Shown here: piece after piece, positions 1-12,300 of the stretch
Numbering within the stretch: the stretch's first letter is position 1
Layout of the letters: each line of letters begins with the position of its first letter
Assembly (NCBI RefSeq): GCF_910592395.1
Contig: NC_088320.1
Coordinates: 15,686,501 to 15,750,500, forward strand
DNA from: Lineus longissimus
Lineage: Eukaryota; Nemertea; Pilidiophora; Heteronemertea; Lineidae
Reading direction: 5' to 3'
DNA length: 64,000 nucleotides
The notes under the pieces: generated by a model
Database searches by the model: none
What the model saw: only the letters and a program-made list of their open reading frames with translations
What the model was told of the DNA's origin: nothing
Position numbers and translations under genes: made by a program

Positions 1-1097
1 AGGGAGAACCACCCTCCTTCGTGGTTACCCTCTGCTGATGTCAATGAGATAATATTTGGCAGAATTCACTTACCTTTTGAAAAAATGCTACTGCACTACG
101 CTTGGAGTCCAACGACTGAAATGGTTGTTGGTTCGGGCAAGGTTTAATATTTGTAGCCAGGTCTAGTAGGGCTTATTCTGGATGTGCGTCGAGTTATTGA
201 GCACAAAGCTCTCATGAATGCTTGGAAATTCTTCTTCGTCACTGCACTGTCTGCAAAATTCCATTGACACTCGACTTCAACTTCAACCTGTTACTCCTAC
301 TCACTTGTTATTTTTCAAGTGGTTAGGATAGGTATGCATCTAGATGACAGGGCCCGGTCTGCAAGGGATAGTAGTCCTAGGGCTGATAGTCCGTGTAACA
401 ACAGCCCGCATTGCTAAATGTTTTGGTTAGGGTTAGCGGTACAATAGATCATGCTGCTTAATTGGTCAAATACAATGCTACCGGACTATGACTCCAGGGG
501 GACTATATCCGCTGTCACACCGGATTTGAGAAGCCAGGATTTGTATTCTGGATGAACTGGCATGGATTTAGGACTAGAATTCCTCACATGCATTTGTGAT
601 GGACTCTATGATTTAGAATAGCATAATGCACGCCTCTGGAATTTTATCCTTTATCTCTTTAAGGATCCTAGGGTTCATTTCGTCAACCGGGATTCTTGTC
701 TGGTTTATTCAAGTTCGTAAGTCTTGCTTACTTCCTCTACCTTGAAAACTATATCATTAATTTCCCCCAGGTTGTGCGGTTTGGACATTGGCATGTTGGA
801 CAATTCTTCCTTCGTGAAAACACGATTATGCGTTTTTAATCTCTTAGGTCCAGAGGAGATTCACCAAATTAATAACAGGAATGAGTGATCTAACATACTC
901 AGTGAAAGGCTAGAGTCACTAGATCTCTTCAGCCTCAGACATAGGTGAGAGGTGATTTGATAAGCTTGTTCCAAATATTACATGAAACGGATTTGGCGAA
1001 CTATCTGTGTGGCGGCGACGCATTACTCTCCGTATATAGGATCATGAATTTAAAGACAGACGACGTATCTGTACTCTGATATTTCCTTTAATTAATC
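1..1097. other. No gene seen; unit start
   Basis: No long open frame, RNA gene or recognised repeat is visible here. The stretch recurs at 14311-15407 and, from base 60, at 28605-29623. It could be the decayed upstream part of the piggyBac-like element that follows. Confidence 0.6.
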
Positions 1098-1365
1098 ATG
1101 CATTGCGTGAAAGATATTGTAAAACATCAGCACCTTCAGGGTAGGGTTCATATCATTCAGCGGTTTCACAACGCAGCTAGACTCCCTGACCGGGGCAATC
1201 CATTGCGTCATCATAATTTGGTCTCCTTATGGACTGCCACAAAAAGCGGGAATTCGTGCAACTGGACGATTAGCCAATGGACATTGCTTTAACGAAACTG
1301 TATGTGCATTTTCTGTCACCGAATCAGAATATTCGACGTATACCGCTCTGGCATTAATAGCGTAG
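1098..1365 (+). pseudogene. piggyBac-like transposase fragment (copy 1)
   Basis: A short open frame whose second half, read in the frame kept open in copy 3, contains a GIRATG-type motif followed by Asn/His/Cys residues. This resembles the segment of piggyBac-family transposases where a variable loop precedes the (G)IRATGT(V/I)R motif. In this copy one extra T near 1229 shifts the frame, so the open frame stops at 1292 instead of 1365. No catalytic Asp motif or terminal repeat is visible. The family call rests on this single motif and is tentative. Confidence 0.4.
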
Positions 1366-1613
1366 CTGATATTTAAACACTTCTTTCCCATACTGCATAT
1401 CTCCCATGGTTTAGATGGTACACGCACGCACAGCGCTGTATCGTTAGTTGACCTACAATGTACCTGTGAATAAACATCAAACAACACGATTCATGGAGTA
1501 TGAAGATGACAAATCGCTGTTGGCTCTAACACGTGAACAGGGTATCAATCTCTTTGTTCCAAAAACATTAACATAAAAGGACAAAAGGTTTCAAAATCAA
1601 TAAGAAAATATGA

Positions 1614-2840
1614 AGCGGACGGAAGAAAGAACAGATGACAAGGACCTAATATGTCCATAACATCTCTGAAGCAAGGCCTATACTTCATGACTTTGCCAGG
1701 CCAATATATTTGTACTACATGCACATGTACATTGTATCTTTTATCCAGGCTTCAGAATTATGTATGTCTGAAGTCTAGCTTGTGTCTGCATGCGATTTGA
1801 TATCATATTTACGAAATTCGGTTGATTTGTCGTGAAACCGGTAGCGCATTTTAGAGAACCCACTGCGGTCATAGGCTTTCATACTTTCAGAGATGCAGTT
1901 TCAAAGTTGAGTTGGTGTCTTTCAGAGTTGAAACTGTTTCAGAGTTGATCCGTAACAGACGTAGGCCTATCAAGGGCGGAGTGCCCCAACCCAAAGGAGA
2001 ATCCTTGTAGAAGATGTCCCTGGTCGATATTACAATTACAGGGATAGTCTCCTCTATGGGGGCAGGCCTGGTAGAACCCACACCGTGGATGACATGGCAT
2101 GCAGTAGGCCTATCAAGGGCGGAGTGCCCCAACCCAAAGGAGAATCCTTCTAGAAGATGTCCATGTTCGTCATTGCAGTTGCATAGATAGTCTCCTCTAT
2201 GGGGGCAGGCCTGGTAGAACCCACACCGTGGATGACATGACATGGCATGCAGTAGGCCTATCAAGGGCGGAGTGCCCCAACCCAAAGGAGAATCCTTCTA
2301 GAAGATGTCCATGTTCGTCATTGCAGTTGCATAGATAGTCTCCTCTATGGGGGCAGGCCTGGTAGAACCCACACCGTGGATGACATGGCATGCAGTAGGC
2401 CTATCAAGGGCGGAGTGCCCCAACCCAAAGGAGAATCCTTCTAGAAGATGTCCCTGTTCGTCATTGCAGTTGCATAGATAGTCTCCTCTGAGGGGGTAGG
2501 CCTGGTAGAACCTATCCTGGTTGAGATGGCATGTAGTAGACCTATCAAGAGCAGTGCCTCATCCCAAGAGAGAATCCAGACGGAGGAAAGAACAGATGAC
2601 AATGACCTAATATGTCAATAACATCTCTGAAGCAAGGCCTATACTTCATGACTTTGCCAGGCCAATATATATGTACTACATGCACATGTACATTGTGTCT
2701 TTTATCCAGGCTTCAGAATTATGTATGTCTGAAGTCTAGCTTGTGTCTGCATGCGATTTGATATCATATTTACGGAATTCGGTTGATTTGTCGTGAAACC
2801 GGTAGCGCATTTTAGAGACCCCACTGCGGTCTTAGGCTAA
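1614..2840. repeat. 143-bp minisatellite flanked by 265-bp direct repeats (copy 1)
   Basis: About 4.3 copies of a 143-bp unit run from about 1957 to 2576, one with a short extra CATGA insertion. The array is bracketed by two roughly 265-bp direct repeats, 1614-1876 and 2578-2838, which differ by only a few bases. The bracketing repeats look like the ends of one element (LTR-like) but have no recognisable primer-binding site or TG...CA ends. The long minus-strand open frames here are products of the repeat length and are not counted as genes. Confidence 0.8.
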
Positions 2841-3073
2841 CTAATCATCAAAAGAAACCAATGTGATCATTAATAAAATTATTCCAACCACAGGTCGCAT
2901 CATTATCGAACAAACCGTCCCGGGTATACCACAATCTCCACTCAACCCTACCCGGGTGACCCGGTATAACGCAACCTCCTAACAACATATCACGGACCAA
3001 CCCGGTATAATGCAAACTTCATCCAACCCTACCCGGGCCGCTACCACCACCCACATCGAAGAAACCAGAAACC

Positions 3074-3650
3074 AGCGGCTCATGTGGTTTGTGTGGGGGA
3101 CCGTATCCTCACCGCAACGAATGTCCGGCCAAAGGGAAAGAGTGTGGGGAGTGTGGACGCCTGAATCACTTCGCCAAGGTTTGCCGTAGCTCACAGACCC
3201 GTGGAGCTCAATCATCCAGCAGTCACAATCGAAGCCGTGAACCTTGGAGAGGAAAACGAAACCAACGCACGACACATATCGCCAGATCGCTCGAAGACAC
3301 AGCCGACGACAACGAAGCATCGTCCATCACTAATGTTGGTATTGATGAAGAGGGATACATACCCGCCTCAATATCGGACAAGCCAATATTCGATGTAACA
3401 ATTTGAGGCAGTAAGACAACCATCATGGCCGATTCAGGAGCTACCGTTAATATCCTAAACCACGAGGATTACCGCCAACTCGCCAAACCGCCGTGACCAG
3501 TGCACATCCAAGGAAACTTTATGTGTTGTATCTCCCAGTGGGTCACTACTCAGCTGGAAAACGTCACAGAAATAGGCGCCTAATTCAAGTGGCCAACACC
3601 GTCGAAAAACCCAAAGATATCGTCGTGGACACTTCGATACCAGATTCGTA
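3074..3650 (+). pseudogene. Gypsy-type Gag zinc knuckles and protease start (unit 1 relic)
   Basis: The open frame to 3406 encodes two retroviral-type zinc knuckles in tandem: a CX2CX5HX3C whose first Cys lies just upstream of the first ATG, and a CX2CX4HX4C. After an in-frame TGA at 3404-3406 the same frame continues into an ADSGATVNIL motif (near 3428-3457), the catalytic D-S/T-G of an aspartic retropepsin, and is then broken by further stops. It lies in the same frame as the reverse transcriptase at 3728, so this was a single Gag-Pol frame. The region upstream (2880-3060) has a degenerate CCCGGGT-rich repeat and no clear capsid domain. Confidence 0.75.
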
Positions 3651-3727
3651 AATGACTTTCAGATTGTCATAAATGGATCGATGGGAGCCTGCAAAGGTGA
3701 GATGGTCAACATTCACGTGACCCCTCT

Positions 3728-4459
3728 GTGAAGCCGATAGCTCAACCGCACCGCAGGGTACCATTTTATGTACGCAAGAAAGTGGAAGTTAAAGTCCACG
3801 ATCTTGAGGATTTCGATATATGCGAACCAGCAGAAGGCCCAACACCGTGGGTCTCCCCGATCGTTGTTGTACCAAAACCGCGAAATCCTGATGAAATTCG
3901 CATGTGTGTGGATATGCGTGCCGTAAAGAAAGCAATCATCAGAGAACGACACGTTATCCCAACCACCGAGGACATAATCCCCGATCTAAATGGATGCAAA
4001 GTCTTTAGCAAACTAGACTTGAAGCAAGAATACCATCAAATCCTATTTCATCCAGATTCACGTCATCTCACAACTTTCTCGACCCATATTGGACTATATC
4101 GCTACAAAAGATTGAACTTTGGAATGTCTTGCTCAGCCGAAATATTTCAAAAGAAAATTGCTGATGTAATCCGTGGCATACCCGGTGTATGGAACATCAG
4201 TGATGACATCTACATTGGAGGTGTGGATACCAGCAAGCATGACCACCGTCTCAAACCTGTCCTTCAGAGATTAGCTGAAAACAATCTGACTGTCAATCTC
4301 CCAAAATGTGAATTTCGTGAACACGAGATGATCTTCTTTGGTCATAAGTTCAGTGGGGACGGAATCTCGCCTGATCCCAAGAAAGTCGCTGACTTGCAGG
4401 CCATATCTGTGCCCGCCAACGTCACGCAGTCTTCACAGCTCTACCGCTTTCTGTGCTAG
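3728..4459 (+). pseudogene. Ty3/Gypsy reverse transcriptase fragment (unit 1 relic)
   Basis: A 243-codon frame with the palm motifs of Ty3/Gypsy reverse transcriptases: SPIVVVPKP, RMCVDMRAVKKAI, a catalytic Asp in SKLDLKQEYHQI, LNFGMSCSAEIFQ and NISDDIYIGG (the DD pair of the polymerase site). The SDDI version of the motif is common in one group of animal Gypsy elements. The frame ends at a TAG (4457-4459) caused by a frameshift near 4430; the protein continues in another frame. The element cannot be active. Confidence 0.88.
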
Positions 4460-5366
4460 ATTTATCAAGGACTTCGCACTGATAACCAGACCACTGCGCC
4501 GTCTCACCTGCAAGGACCAAGAATGGAAATGGGGGGAAGAGGAGAACAATTCGTTTCTATCCCTCAAAGCTGGCCTGTCATCCAAGACCACCCTTGGATA
4601 CGTTGATCCAAACAAGCCAACTGTTATTCACACTGATGGTAGTCCAGTAGGACTAGGTGCAGTTCTCTTCCAAACCGAGAAGGACAATTCGAAAACGCCA
4701 TTGCACTATGCAAGCTGCCCGTTGACCACCACCGAGGAACGTTACCCACAGATTGATCGTGAGGCCCTCTCAATCTATTGGGTTATCAAACGCTTTCATA
4801 TCTATGTCTACGGCAAAACGTTCAAAGTAATCACTGATCACTTGCCGTTAGTGACATTGTTCAACAACCCACTATCGCAGCCATCAGCGAGGGTCGAACG
4901 CTGGATCATGGAGCTCCAGCGATACCGTTTCACCGTCGAATACCAACCTGGGATGGATAATCCAGTTTGGTTTCCACTCATGGACAAAATGGTCGAAAAC
5001 CGCATCAAATCATGCCTACCGTGTCAGATCGCATCTCCCATTACCGCAAAGGAACCGCTCAAAATGACTGTACTACCAAATAAGCCATTCGAAGATACTA
5101 GCATAGACTTTGCTCACATTGAAAATGAGACTGTTTTGCTTGTGATTGATGACTATTCACGTTTTCCGTTTGTGAAACCTGTTACCAGCACGTCTGTACA
5201 TGCAGTCATACCGAAGCTTGATAAAATCTTTGCAACGTTTGGAATCCCGGACACTGTCAAATCGGACAACGGCCCACCATTCAACTGGGAAGACGTTAAA
5301 CAAGTTTTCCATGACTCTGGGTTTTCATCACCGCAAAGTCACTCAACCATGCTTTATATACAATAA
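4431..5366 (+). pseudogene. Gypsy RNase H and truncated integrase (unit 1 relic)
   Basis: Follows the reverse transcriptase after a frameshift. It shows the thumb/tether, RNase H (VIHTDGSPVG with the first catalytic Asp; ITDHLPLV), then PGMDNPVWF joined abruptly to an integrase zinc-finger end (SCLPCQ) and core (DTSIDFAH, KSDNGPPF). The sequence between RNase H and integrase is shortened, and the frame stops before the third catalytic acidic residue of integrase. The break pattern is shared with the copy in unit 2. Confidence 0.85.
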
Positions 5367-6230
5367 TAATCCTTATAATAATCTACCCTACGCGATCTAT
5401 GAGTCATCAGAATGCACGTCATTATGTTATTGTTGTTTATGTTATGTGGTAATATTCTATATTGTTCTTAATCGTTCGACAACTTTCTTGGCTTTGATCA
5501 GTAGAGAAATACGGAGGTTTCTCTGAGCTCTAGGCAGAATCATCACGAGAGTCTACCTGAATGCTGAAAGAAGCAGTTGAATGTTTCACGCCTTCACGTT
5601 TCACGACTTCCCGTTTCAAAATTTCAAGTTTCAGGACTTCACGTTCACGACTCTTCAAGTTACAAGACTTCATGCCGGTGGAACTTCTGCCCGAAGTTCA
5701 GAGCCTTCACGCATCGACTGATCAGGCCAAGCCAAATAAACACGTCTATTGTCGCCATCGAAACCCTGATTCAGGAGATTTCTGGGGAAATAGAGCCTCT
5801 GTTGACAAGCAAGACTCATTTCGCTTTCCTGCCTGGTTTAAGATTCAGCATCGGGACGCTCAGTGTCACTGAGAGATTGGCAACGCAACAGTCGAGTATA
5901 GTGGTTGCAAAAAGATTGGTAGATTTATAAGATCTTTTATAACTTATAGTATGATGGCGTCGCTCTCAATGGAAACCTTGAGGAAGACTAGTTATTCTCG
6001 GATCTCGTTACTCCACGAAGACAGCAGGAATCCCATTATTGACAACTAAGATGATGCTGTCAAGCCAAAGTTGCCGTTGCTGGAAGTAACATGATGCAGC
6101 TTTACAACACTTGAGAATAGGATAGAGAAAAACAACTGCAGAGAAAGGCTGAACACTTCTTGAAACGGCTTAACGAACCAGCACCAGTAGCCCACCAGAC
6201 CTCCCACCAGCAGAGACCGGCATGGATGTC
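5367..6230. other. 3' flank of the Gypsy relic; possible LTR debris
   Basis: No supported gene. An AATAAA-like signal near 5737 and repeated TTTCACG/TTCACGAC words around 5586-5680 suggest old untranslated or LTR sequence of the preceding Gypsy relic. No matching 5' LTR was found upstream of 3074. The same stretch is at 19748-20610. Confidence 0.5.
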
Positions 6231-6249
6231 AACAGTGACAGGCAAAAAG

Positions 6250-6535
6250 TTGCCAGACTGACCCAGAGGAAGTGGCTTGGTATCCTGTGTCACATGGTGG
6301 GACCACAGCCGACTCACTATCTGCTCTATGAGAGAATTGCTCTGGTTGCGAGACTGTCCCGTAGGATTACGGCTTGGTATCCTGTGTCTAACGGCGGAAC
6401 CACAGTCGACTCACTGACCCAGAGGACTGTGGCTTGGTATCCTGTGTCACACGGTTGGACCACAGTCGACTCACTATCTGTTCTATGAGAGAACTGCTCT
6501 GGTTGCCAGACTGTCCCAGAGGATTGCGACCTTTT
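6250..6535. repeat. 60-bp minisatellite (unit 1)
   Basis: Repeats of a roughly 60-bp block containing GGTATCCTGTGTC, GGAACCACAGTCGAC and CCAGAGGATTG. Some copies are separated by a longer block with CTCTATGAGAGAA. Open frames on both strands here reflect the repeat length being divisible by three and are not treated as genes. Confidence 0.8.
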
Positions 6536-6599
6536 GGCCATGGCACTACACACACAACCTCATTGAGGAGTAACTATCAAGAATCGAACCTATGACCAA

Positions 6600-6750
6600 C
6601 GCAGCCTTTCATTGCTTTCGAGGAAGAAACGACATTTTTTCTCTCATTTCAAGAATGAAACAGATGCCTTTATTTGCTTTTAGGAAGAAGCGAGAGGTTT
6701 TCTCCTATTTCTCGAAGAAACGGCTGCCTTTCATTGCTTTTGAGGATTGA
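6600..6750. repeat. Short tandem repeat, 60-bp period (unit 1)
   Basis: About 2.5 degenerate copies of a 60-bp block starting GCCTTTCATTGCTTT and containing GAAGAAACG. Its sequence is unrelated to the preceding 60-bp minisatellite. The same array is at 21040-21190. Confidence 0.6.
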
Positions 6751-6927
6751 CATATGTTGATCCAAGGATTCCGAATACATAAAACTAGGTTTTAAAAGCA
6801 AATAAAAACAAATCAGTGCGAACTGGTGTAACTATTTGTGATTTATTTAGTATTGTGGTAATACATCATATTTTGAACTCTTGTGACGCACTCACGTGGA
6901 TGGAACGAACACTGTACAATATGGCAT

Positions 6928-7593
6928 TCATTGTTCTGCTTGTTTTCTTGCACGTGCCTCTTCCATCACTTCGAATTTGTTGAATAACGATCGTCGAGCT
7001 GCTGCGGCATTGCGTGTTTGCGTGTTGGAGAAACAACCAATTGTGCACACATACAGGGCATCCGAAGGTTGGAGCAACCCGATGGCTATCACCAGCGCAA
7101 CTATGATATAGGCAGTCTGCAAACAATGAAATACATTGTATTATGCGCCGAGTGTGGTGATTCCTTCAAAAGATATGAATAATATATGAATTTAGTTACC
7201 AAACATGCCAAATAATACTGTCAGTGCATCCTGTGGTTGTAACTGTCATTAGAAGAAATCTGACTTTGAGGTCTGGTGCAGACACACACACGATGCAGAC
7301 AAAACATTTACGAAATTGACTGTGGTGTGAGGTGAATTCATAAGACCGCCGCGAGATGATTCCTGTAAGTTTCCCTATCTCACATGTGTGGCTACTGAGC
7401 GCTAGTCCGATGTTATGAGGAGATGTCTGAACCACATGAGCTGACAGGTAGTAATGAGCGGTAGTCAAACAGTACGCGCTGTGTGTGGGTTTCAATGATC
7501 CACAGGATGATATAAGGCGCTCGGACATCGGGTATATGGCAGACAGACATTAAAGCTGACATGCAGGCATACCTGAAAACGCCTGTCCAACAT
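6928..7593 (-). CDS. Secreted cysteine-bearing peptide precursor, 2 exons (unit 1)
   Basis: Predicted exon 1 is 7573-7593 (ATG plus six codons, then a GTATGC donor) and exon 2 is 7116 down to 6928 (TTTGCAG acceptor). They join in phase 0. The product is about 69 residues: a charged start (MLDRRFQ), a hydrophobic core (TAYIIVALVIAIGLL), a likely signal-peptidase site after PSDA, then a short CTIGC loop, an RR pair, and a helical tail (FNKFEVMEEARARK). This is the layout of a small secreted peptide precursor: hormone, defence or venom-type peptides all fit. I do not recognise the family. A near copy in unit 2 keeps signal and tail unchanged but differs in the cysteine loop. The exon 1 assignment is an inference from the splice signals. 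Confidence 0.62.
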
Positions 7594-7599
7594 GTTTCA

Positions 7600-9110
7600 A
7601 ACGTCCTCAGATAGACTACCAGTAGGCCGCAGTGGCGCTACCGTATTCTCCAACAGAGCACTGGATGTGGAGCACAGATATGAGCATCAGTTCATATATG
7701 TCTTACTATAAATGGCCATTGAGACCTTGAGCGATCATTGTTGGAAATCGAATGCCACCTCATCAGACAGTTCCTCAATACACGCATGGTTTGAATATTA
7801 GCAAAGCGGGAAATTGTTTTGCATCTTTATAACTCGAAAAATAGCTACGTGCTCCTATAATCATCACAGGGTGTCATGTTCATCTCCTGATTATGTATCT
7901 TATGAATTCACTTTGCCAATATTGTAAAAGGGCAAATTTTTAAAGGCCACTTTGAAACTGAAAATGGTACAGATGGTACAAAAGACGCCATTCTCTCAAG
8001 CTTGTACGTGAAATGAAATACTGAAAAATATATTCATTGACAACAACGGCCTCATGGCATAGTTGGTAAGACGGCAAGGATCAAGTGGCGAGAATTCCCA
8101 GTTCGAACCCGCTAGAGGAATATTTTCATTTTTCTTTTCACGAGAGCAGTCAAGTAAGATGGGTGTCTATCATTTTTCAAGTGCAGTTGGTCGTTTGGTG
8201 GTCGGGCGTTGGTGTTTTCTAACTTGGCCGTTAGGGTTTTTATGCATGCATGTCAGTTTTAATGTAGTGAGATGTCTGCCAGACGTTCACATATTTGGCC
8301 GAGTCCTTGCACCTGAAAGGTGCCAAAAAACACTGAATTCAACTGCTCAGGCTGGTCTTACCATGAAAACCCAGAGGAAATAACTAACTGGTCCATATAT
8401 AGAAATCATGATGATATTGTGTGTACCACCACCTGGCTTCACCATGAAAGCCCAGAGGAAAAACGATGCTCTATTACAGAATCTACGACGATGATCATTG
8501 TGTTTACCATGTTCCATACAGAGTTTGTAAAGAGATTTCTAAACTAATTTTTTCATAAATACTGGATTTTTAGAGAAGTGTTTGCCTATGTAGTTACCTT
8601 CATGGTGTAGATATGTCTCAGATTGCAGTTACGACAGATAGTAGAATTGTGAGTGGACCTGAAAAAAACGAATTTCATGATTAAGATTGGGCTTGGCAAA
8701 TTTTAAAGACGACTCACGCTACACCACCGGCGTTAGAAGATCGATGGAGTAATTTGGTATATAGGGGCATTCCCATGCTGCCTGCTGCTCTCTCATATCC
8801 CACACTCTACACTGAGTTGACGTTTCCATCACCAAATTCCTATGAACTTGAATAATAAATAATCCGATAACACCACAGTGCAGCGATCGTCTCTAGGGAT
8901 GAATGCATTATTGTCAATGCGTTGCTCCTTCAACTGTCTCGGACCCGGAGTCTTTTTTAGCCAATCCCGTTTTAAGCATATACACAATAACTCTGTGTAT
9001 ACACTCCAAAAATTAAATAGTAAATCATTTACCATTTGAAGTTGTTAACGATACGTTTACCAATAAGTAGTTAACATAACTATTTTCATAGTTAGAGTAA
9101 CTACTTGAAA
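7600..9110. other. No gene seen apart from the SINE head
   Basis: Apart from the tRNA-like segment at 8048-8120 and two related blocks with CCATGAAA..CCCAGAGGAAA (8357-8385 and 8441-8463), I see no coding or RNA features. The T-rich sequence after the tRNA-like head is likely the body of the same SINE. The counterpart is 22040-23555. Confidence 0.5.
8048..8120 (+). repeat. tRNA-like SINE head with pol III boxes (unit 1)
   Basis: TGGCATAGTTGG (8055-8066) fits a pol III A box and GTTCGAACC (8101-8109) a B box, at tRNA-like spacing. The T stem and acceptor stem do not pair well, so this is a degenerate tRNA-derived SINE promoter, not a working tRNA gene. Confidence 0.5.
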
Positions 9111-9119
9111 TCCAAACAG

Positions 9120-9313
9120 CATGAATACTTTTTTACCTATTCAAGTAGTAAAATCAGCCAACCAATCAGAATCACTGATTTTGTGAATCAACCACTTGAA
9201 GTAGTAAGCTTCGACCAATCAGAATGCGCCCTCAGACAGCAGATGTCCAGCGTCGATCGCCGCCATTTTTAACCCGCTTCAAAAGCCAAACTTCGTTTTC
9301 GCTGATCTTTGAA
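9120..9313 (+). promoter_or_regulatory. Putative TATA-less promoter with NF-Y and YY1-type sites (unit 1)
   Basis: Two CCAATCAGAAT boxes in the same orientation (near 9162 and 9215) are followed by GCCGCCATTTT at 9259-9269, a good match to the YY1 element seen just downstream of many TATA-less start sites. The SAM-gene ATG lies 45 bases further on. A TACTTGAA / TTCAAGTAGTA word is repeated in inverted orientation around 9098-9205. Confidence 0.45.
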
Positions 9314-12300
9314 ATGGACGTGGAGGAAACGTTGGCCTCATGGGGGATGGGAGAACTAGTTAAAGTGTTCAAGGGTAAGATATAGCTTTTGTAGATATTC
9401 TTTTTTACATGTTTCCGATAGCACAAAAGACATTTTTTTGACAATTTTGTATAGGCCTAAGGCAAAAAAGAAAACGCGCACCATTCGAAACCTGTTTTTA
9501 GTTCTCTTTTTCCTTCAGTTCTCACAACGCATGCACAGAACATTTTTATCACCAGTTCGATAGGCCTGTAGGCTACTCTATTAATGAAGAATGCACTAAG
9601 CTGGAAAAAGAAGAAGTTTGTAGGCGATGTGATAAGTTAAAGACAACTTAAAAAGGCCCGCGAAAGTGCGCGCCCGTCAGCGCTCTTGTGATAATCCAAT
9701 GCGCGCCATGAAGAAAAGTGTCGCACTAAATTTTATGTGAACATTATTGAAAATTTGTTCCGAAGTATTAGTAGAGCATTCGCGCATTACATGCATTTAA
9801 TGAGATACTCGTTAGTTTGATTATTCCCGCCGAAAAAGTTGACGCAAGTGTGACATGTGTGAAGTATTTCCGAGAGGGTGCACTCGGATCGAGTTAAAAA
9901 TCGATGGCGGAAGTCGCCGGAACTGTTGACGTTTTATACTGATCTAAAATGCGATCGATTTCGACCTTATTCTGCCAAATGTTCCTTTTCCAAATACTTG
10001 CGAGCAGAAATTGTTGTCTCATTATATAGCAGAGTGTCAAATTCATGCATCTTGCGTGAAATGTCTTGCTGAAAAATGCTTCGGACACAGACGCTTCATT
10101 CAGAACAGATGAGATGATGTTAATTCATTCATGATTTGCATGCACTGACCCACCACCAACAGTGTATAGGCTACAATACATGTACATATGTACACTCATG
10201 GTCAAAAGTAAATGGACACCAGTTTTTCTTGAATTTCTCAAAAACTAGGCTAAGCAGAAACATTCACCTAACACCGATTGTAGCAAATGATCTTGGCTAT
10301 TGAATAATGCTAAAATTTTAAAAATCTGTTTAGTTTTGCCTTTGATAGGAGAAATTTGGTAAATGTCTCTTTTTCACTACTTCTTTATTAGCAGGAATTC
10401 ACCAATAAAAATTACATCCTCATGTTCGACTCATGAAGGCCTTTCATAATATATCCAGTTTTTGAAATAATTCAAACTAGAAATGTGGTTTTTGGCCACT
10501 TTTACGGTAATGATTTGGATCATGCTTGACACATCTACGACATGGTCCCTCCTATTGAACAGACCTTTTGAGTGAATGAGTGGGCATTGTGTTTTTCCTG
10601 GCAGGGTGGTCAACAGACCTTTTACAAAGGCGGACATTATTATCTAAATTTGAATATTGACAGGCCTATTCAATTATTATTGTGGTGGGTTGTTGATCAA
10701 TTTGAATGCTTTTAAGAAGTGACTTGTGGTCATTTACCTTTTTGTGTTCATTTTAAATTTGAATCAACATCTAGGCCCCTTCATGTCACTTGAATAATTG
10801 TGTTGGGATTCCAAGATTAGTAATCTGACCAGTTAACTAAAATGACAACCATGTAACGCGATTGGTAATAGACCTGACCATAATCGTTGGGCCTGTGCCT
10901 AGTCATTGTGAAACAGACAGATCACAATACAAGACAATTGGCATTCATTCACAACCACTACACTTCATTTGGAGTTGACAATGGTTTAATGGGACTACGG
11001 GTATGTCAAAGGTGTCTCCAGTGGGGTAAAAATCGTTACCGTAAAAGTGGCCAAAAACCACATTTCTAGTTTGAATTATTTCAAAAACTGGATATATTAT
11101 GAAAGGCCTTCATGAGTCGAACATGAGGATGTAATTTTTATTGGTGAATTCCTGCTAATAAAGAAGTAGTGAAAAAGAGACATTTACCAAATTTCTCCTA
11201 TCAAAGGCAAAACTAAACAGATTTTTAAAATTTTAGCATTATTCAATAGCCAAGATCATTTGCTACAATCGGTGTTAGGTGAATGTTTCTGCTTAGCCTA
11301 GTTTTTGAGAAATTCAAGAAAAACTGGTGTCCATTTACTTTTGACCATGAGTGTACATGTAGGGCCCTACATGCAATGTAGGGCCATAGCCCTGTTAGTG
11401 GTGAAGCCTGGCCACCATAGGCCTAAAGGCTTTGAAATGTCCACATTGAATTCAGTCGAAATCCACTGCCGAGACCAGAAGGCCTACTGGTCTGACTGGT
11501 CACTCGTCGTGAGACTGTTCATTCAATCTGGACGTTTTGATCTGGCATTCTGGATGGGTCATTGTCTGAATTGTCTGCAGTCTTATTGATAGTTGTAAGT
11601 TTTGCAGTGCAGTTTGCCTGAGACATATGATCATCCAGGACCACCAGTTCCATTCAGTGTTCAGTAGTGTAGCTTATTCAATTCTATGTATTTGGAAAGA
11701 GAAGTTCGTTCTGTGGATGCTTTCTTGGATCCTTCCTGTCCTCTACTAAATGTCTTTATGATTATCTACCAACTCTGTATTTTTAACTGGTTATTATCGA
11801 ATGAAATGGCCGGGTCGAAAATGAGTACTCTTAGATTACATTGAATAACAGTACCTGGTACATCATCGAATTGATATATCGGATCTCAGTAGGGTCTCCG
11901 CATGATCCTGTCCTTTTGACAGGGTTCCGGGTATGGATACCTAGCAGCAACACAATGCTTGCCTGCATTAACAAGAGTGGTAGGCCTAGATAGATGGAAA
12001 TTCTATGATGCATAGGGTGAGGGTTAGGGTCAATTCTATAATTTTGACGAAAGTAGGGGGGAGGGGTCATAATTGGTAGTATTATATAATGATAGTATTG
12101 AAAAGTCTCACAACAGGGTGTACCAAGATTAAGTGCTGGTTTTTCAACCATAGGCTATCGATAGTGTGCAGCAGTGGTTGATGAATGATTGTGGTTGATG
12201 AATCTTTTTGTTCCAAAATTTGTTTTATTGATTCTAAATTGGCTGCTAGTGCTACAATAAAATTTGCACAGGATGTTGAAAATACTCCAAAAACCGCAAG

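Noticed and set aside
1887-2391. Long minus-strand ORFs across the 143-bp repeats
   Set aside because: They repeat the same peptide because of the array, have no domain, and change length with copy number between units.
6222-6553. ORFs on both strands in the 60-bp minisatellite
   Set aside because: The 60-bp period keeps several frames open by arithmetic; there is no domain, and copies differ by whole repeats.
6866-7126. Cys/His-rich ORF overlapping the secreted peptide exon in another frame
   Set aside because: It overlaps the hydrophobic signal-peptide frame, has no splice-compatible start, and is not preserved in unit 2.
8048-8120. Functional tRNA gene
   Set aside because: A and B boxes are present, but acceptor and T stems do not pair; it is more likely a SINE head.
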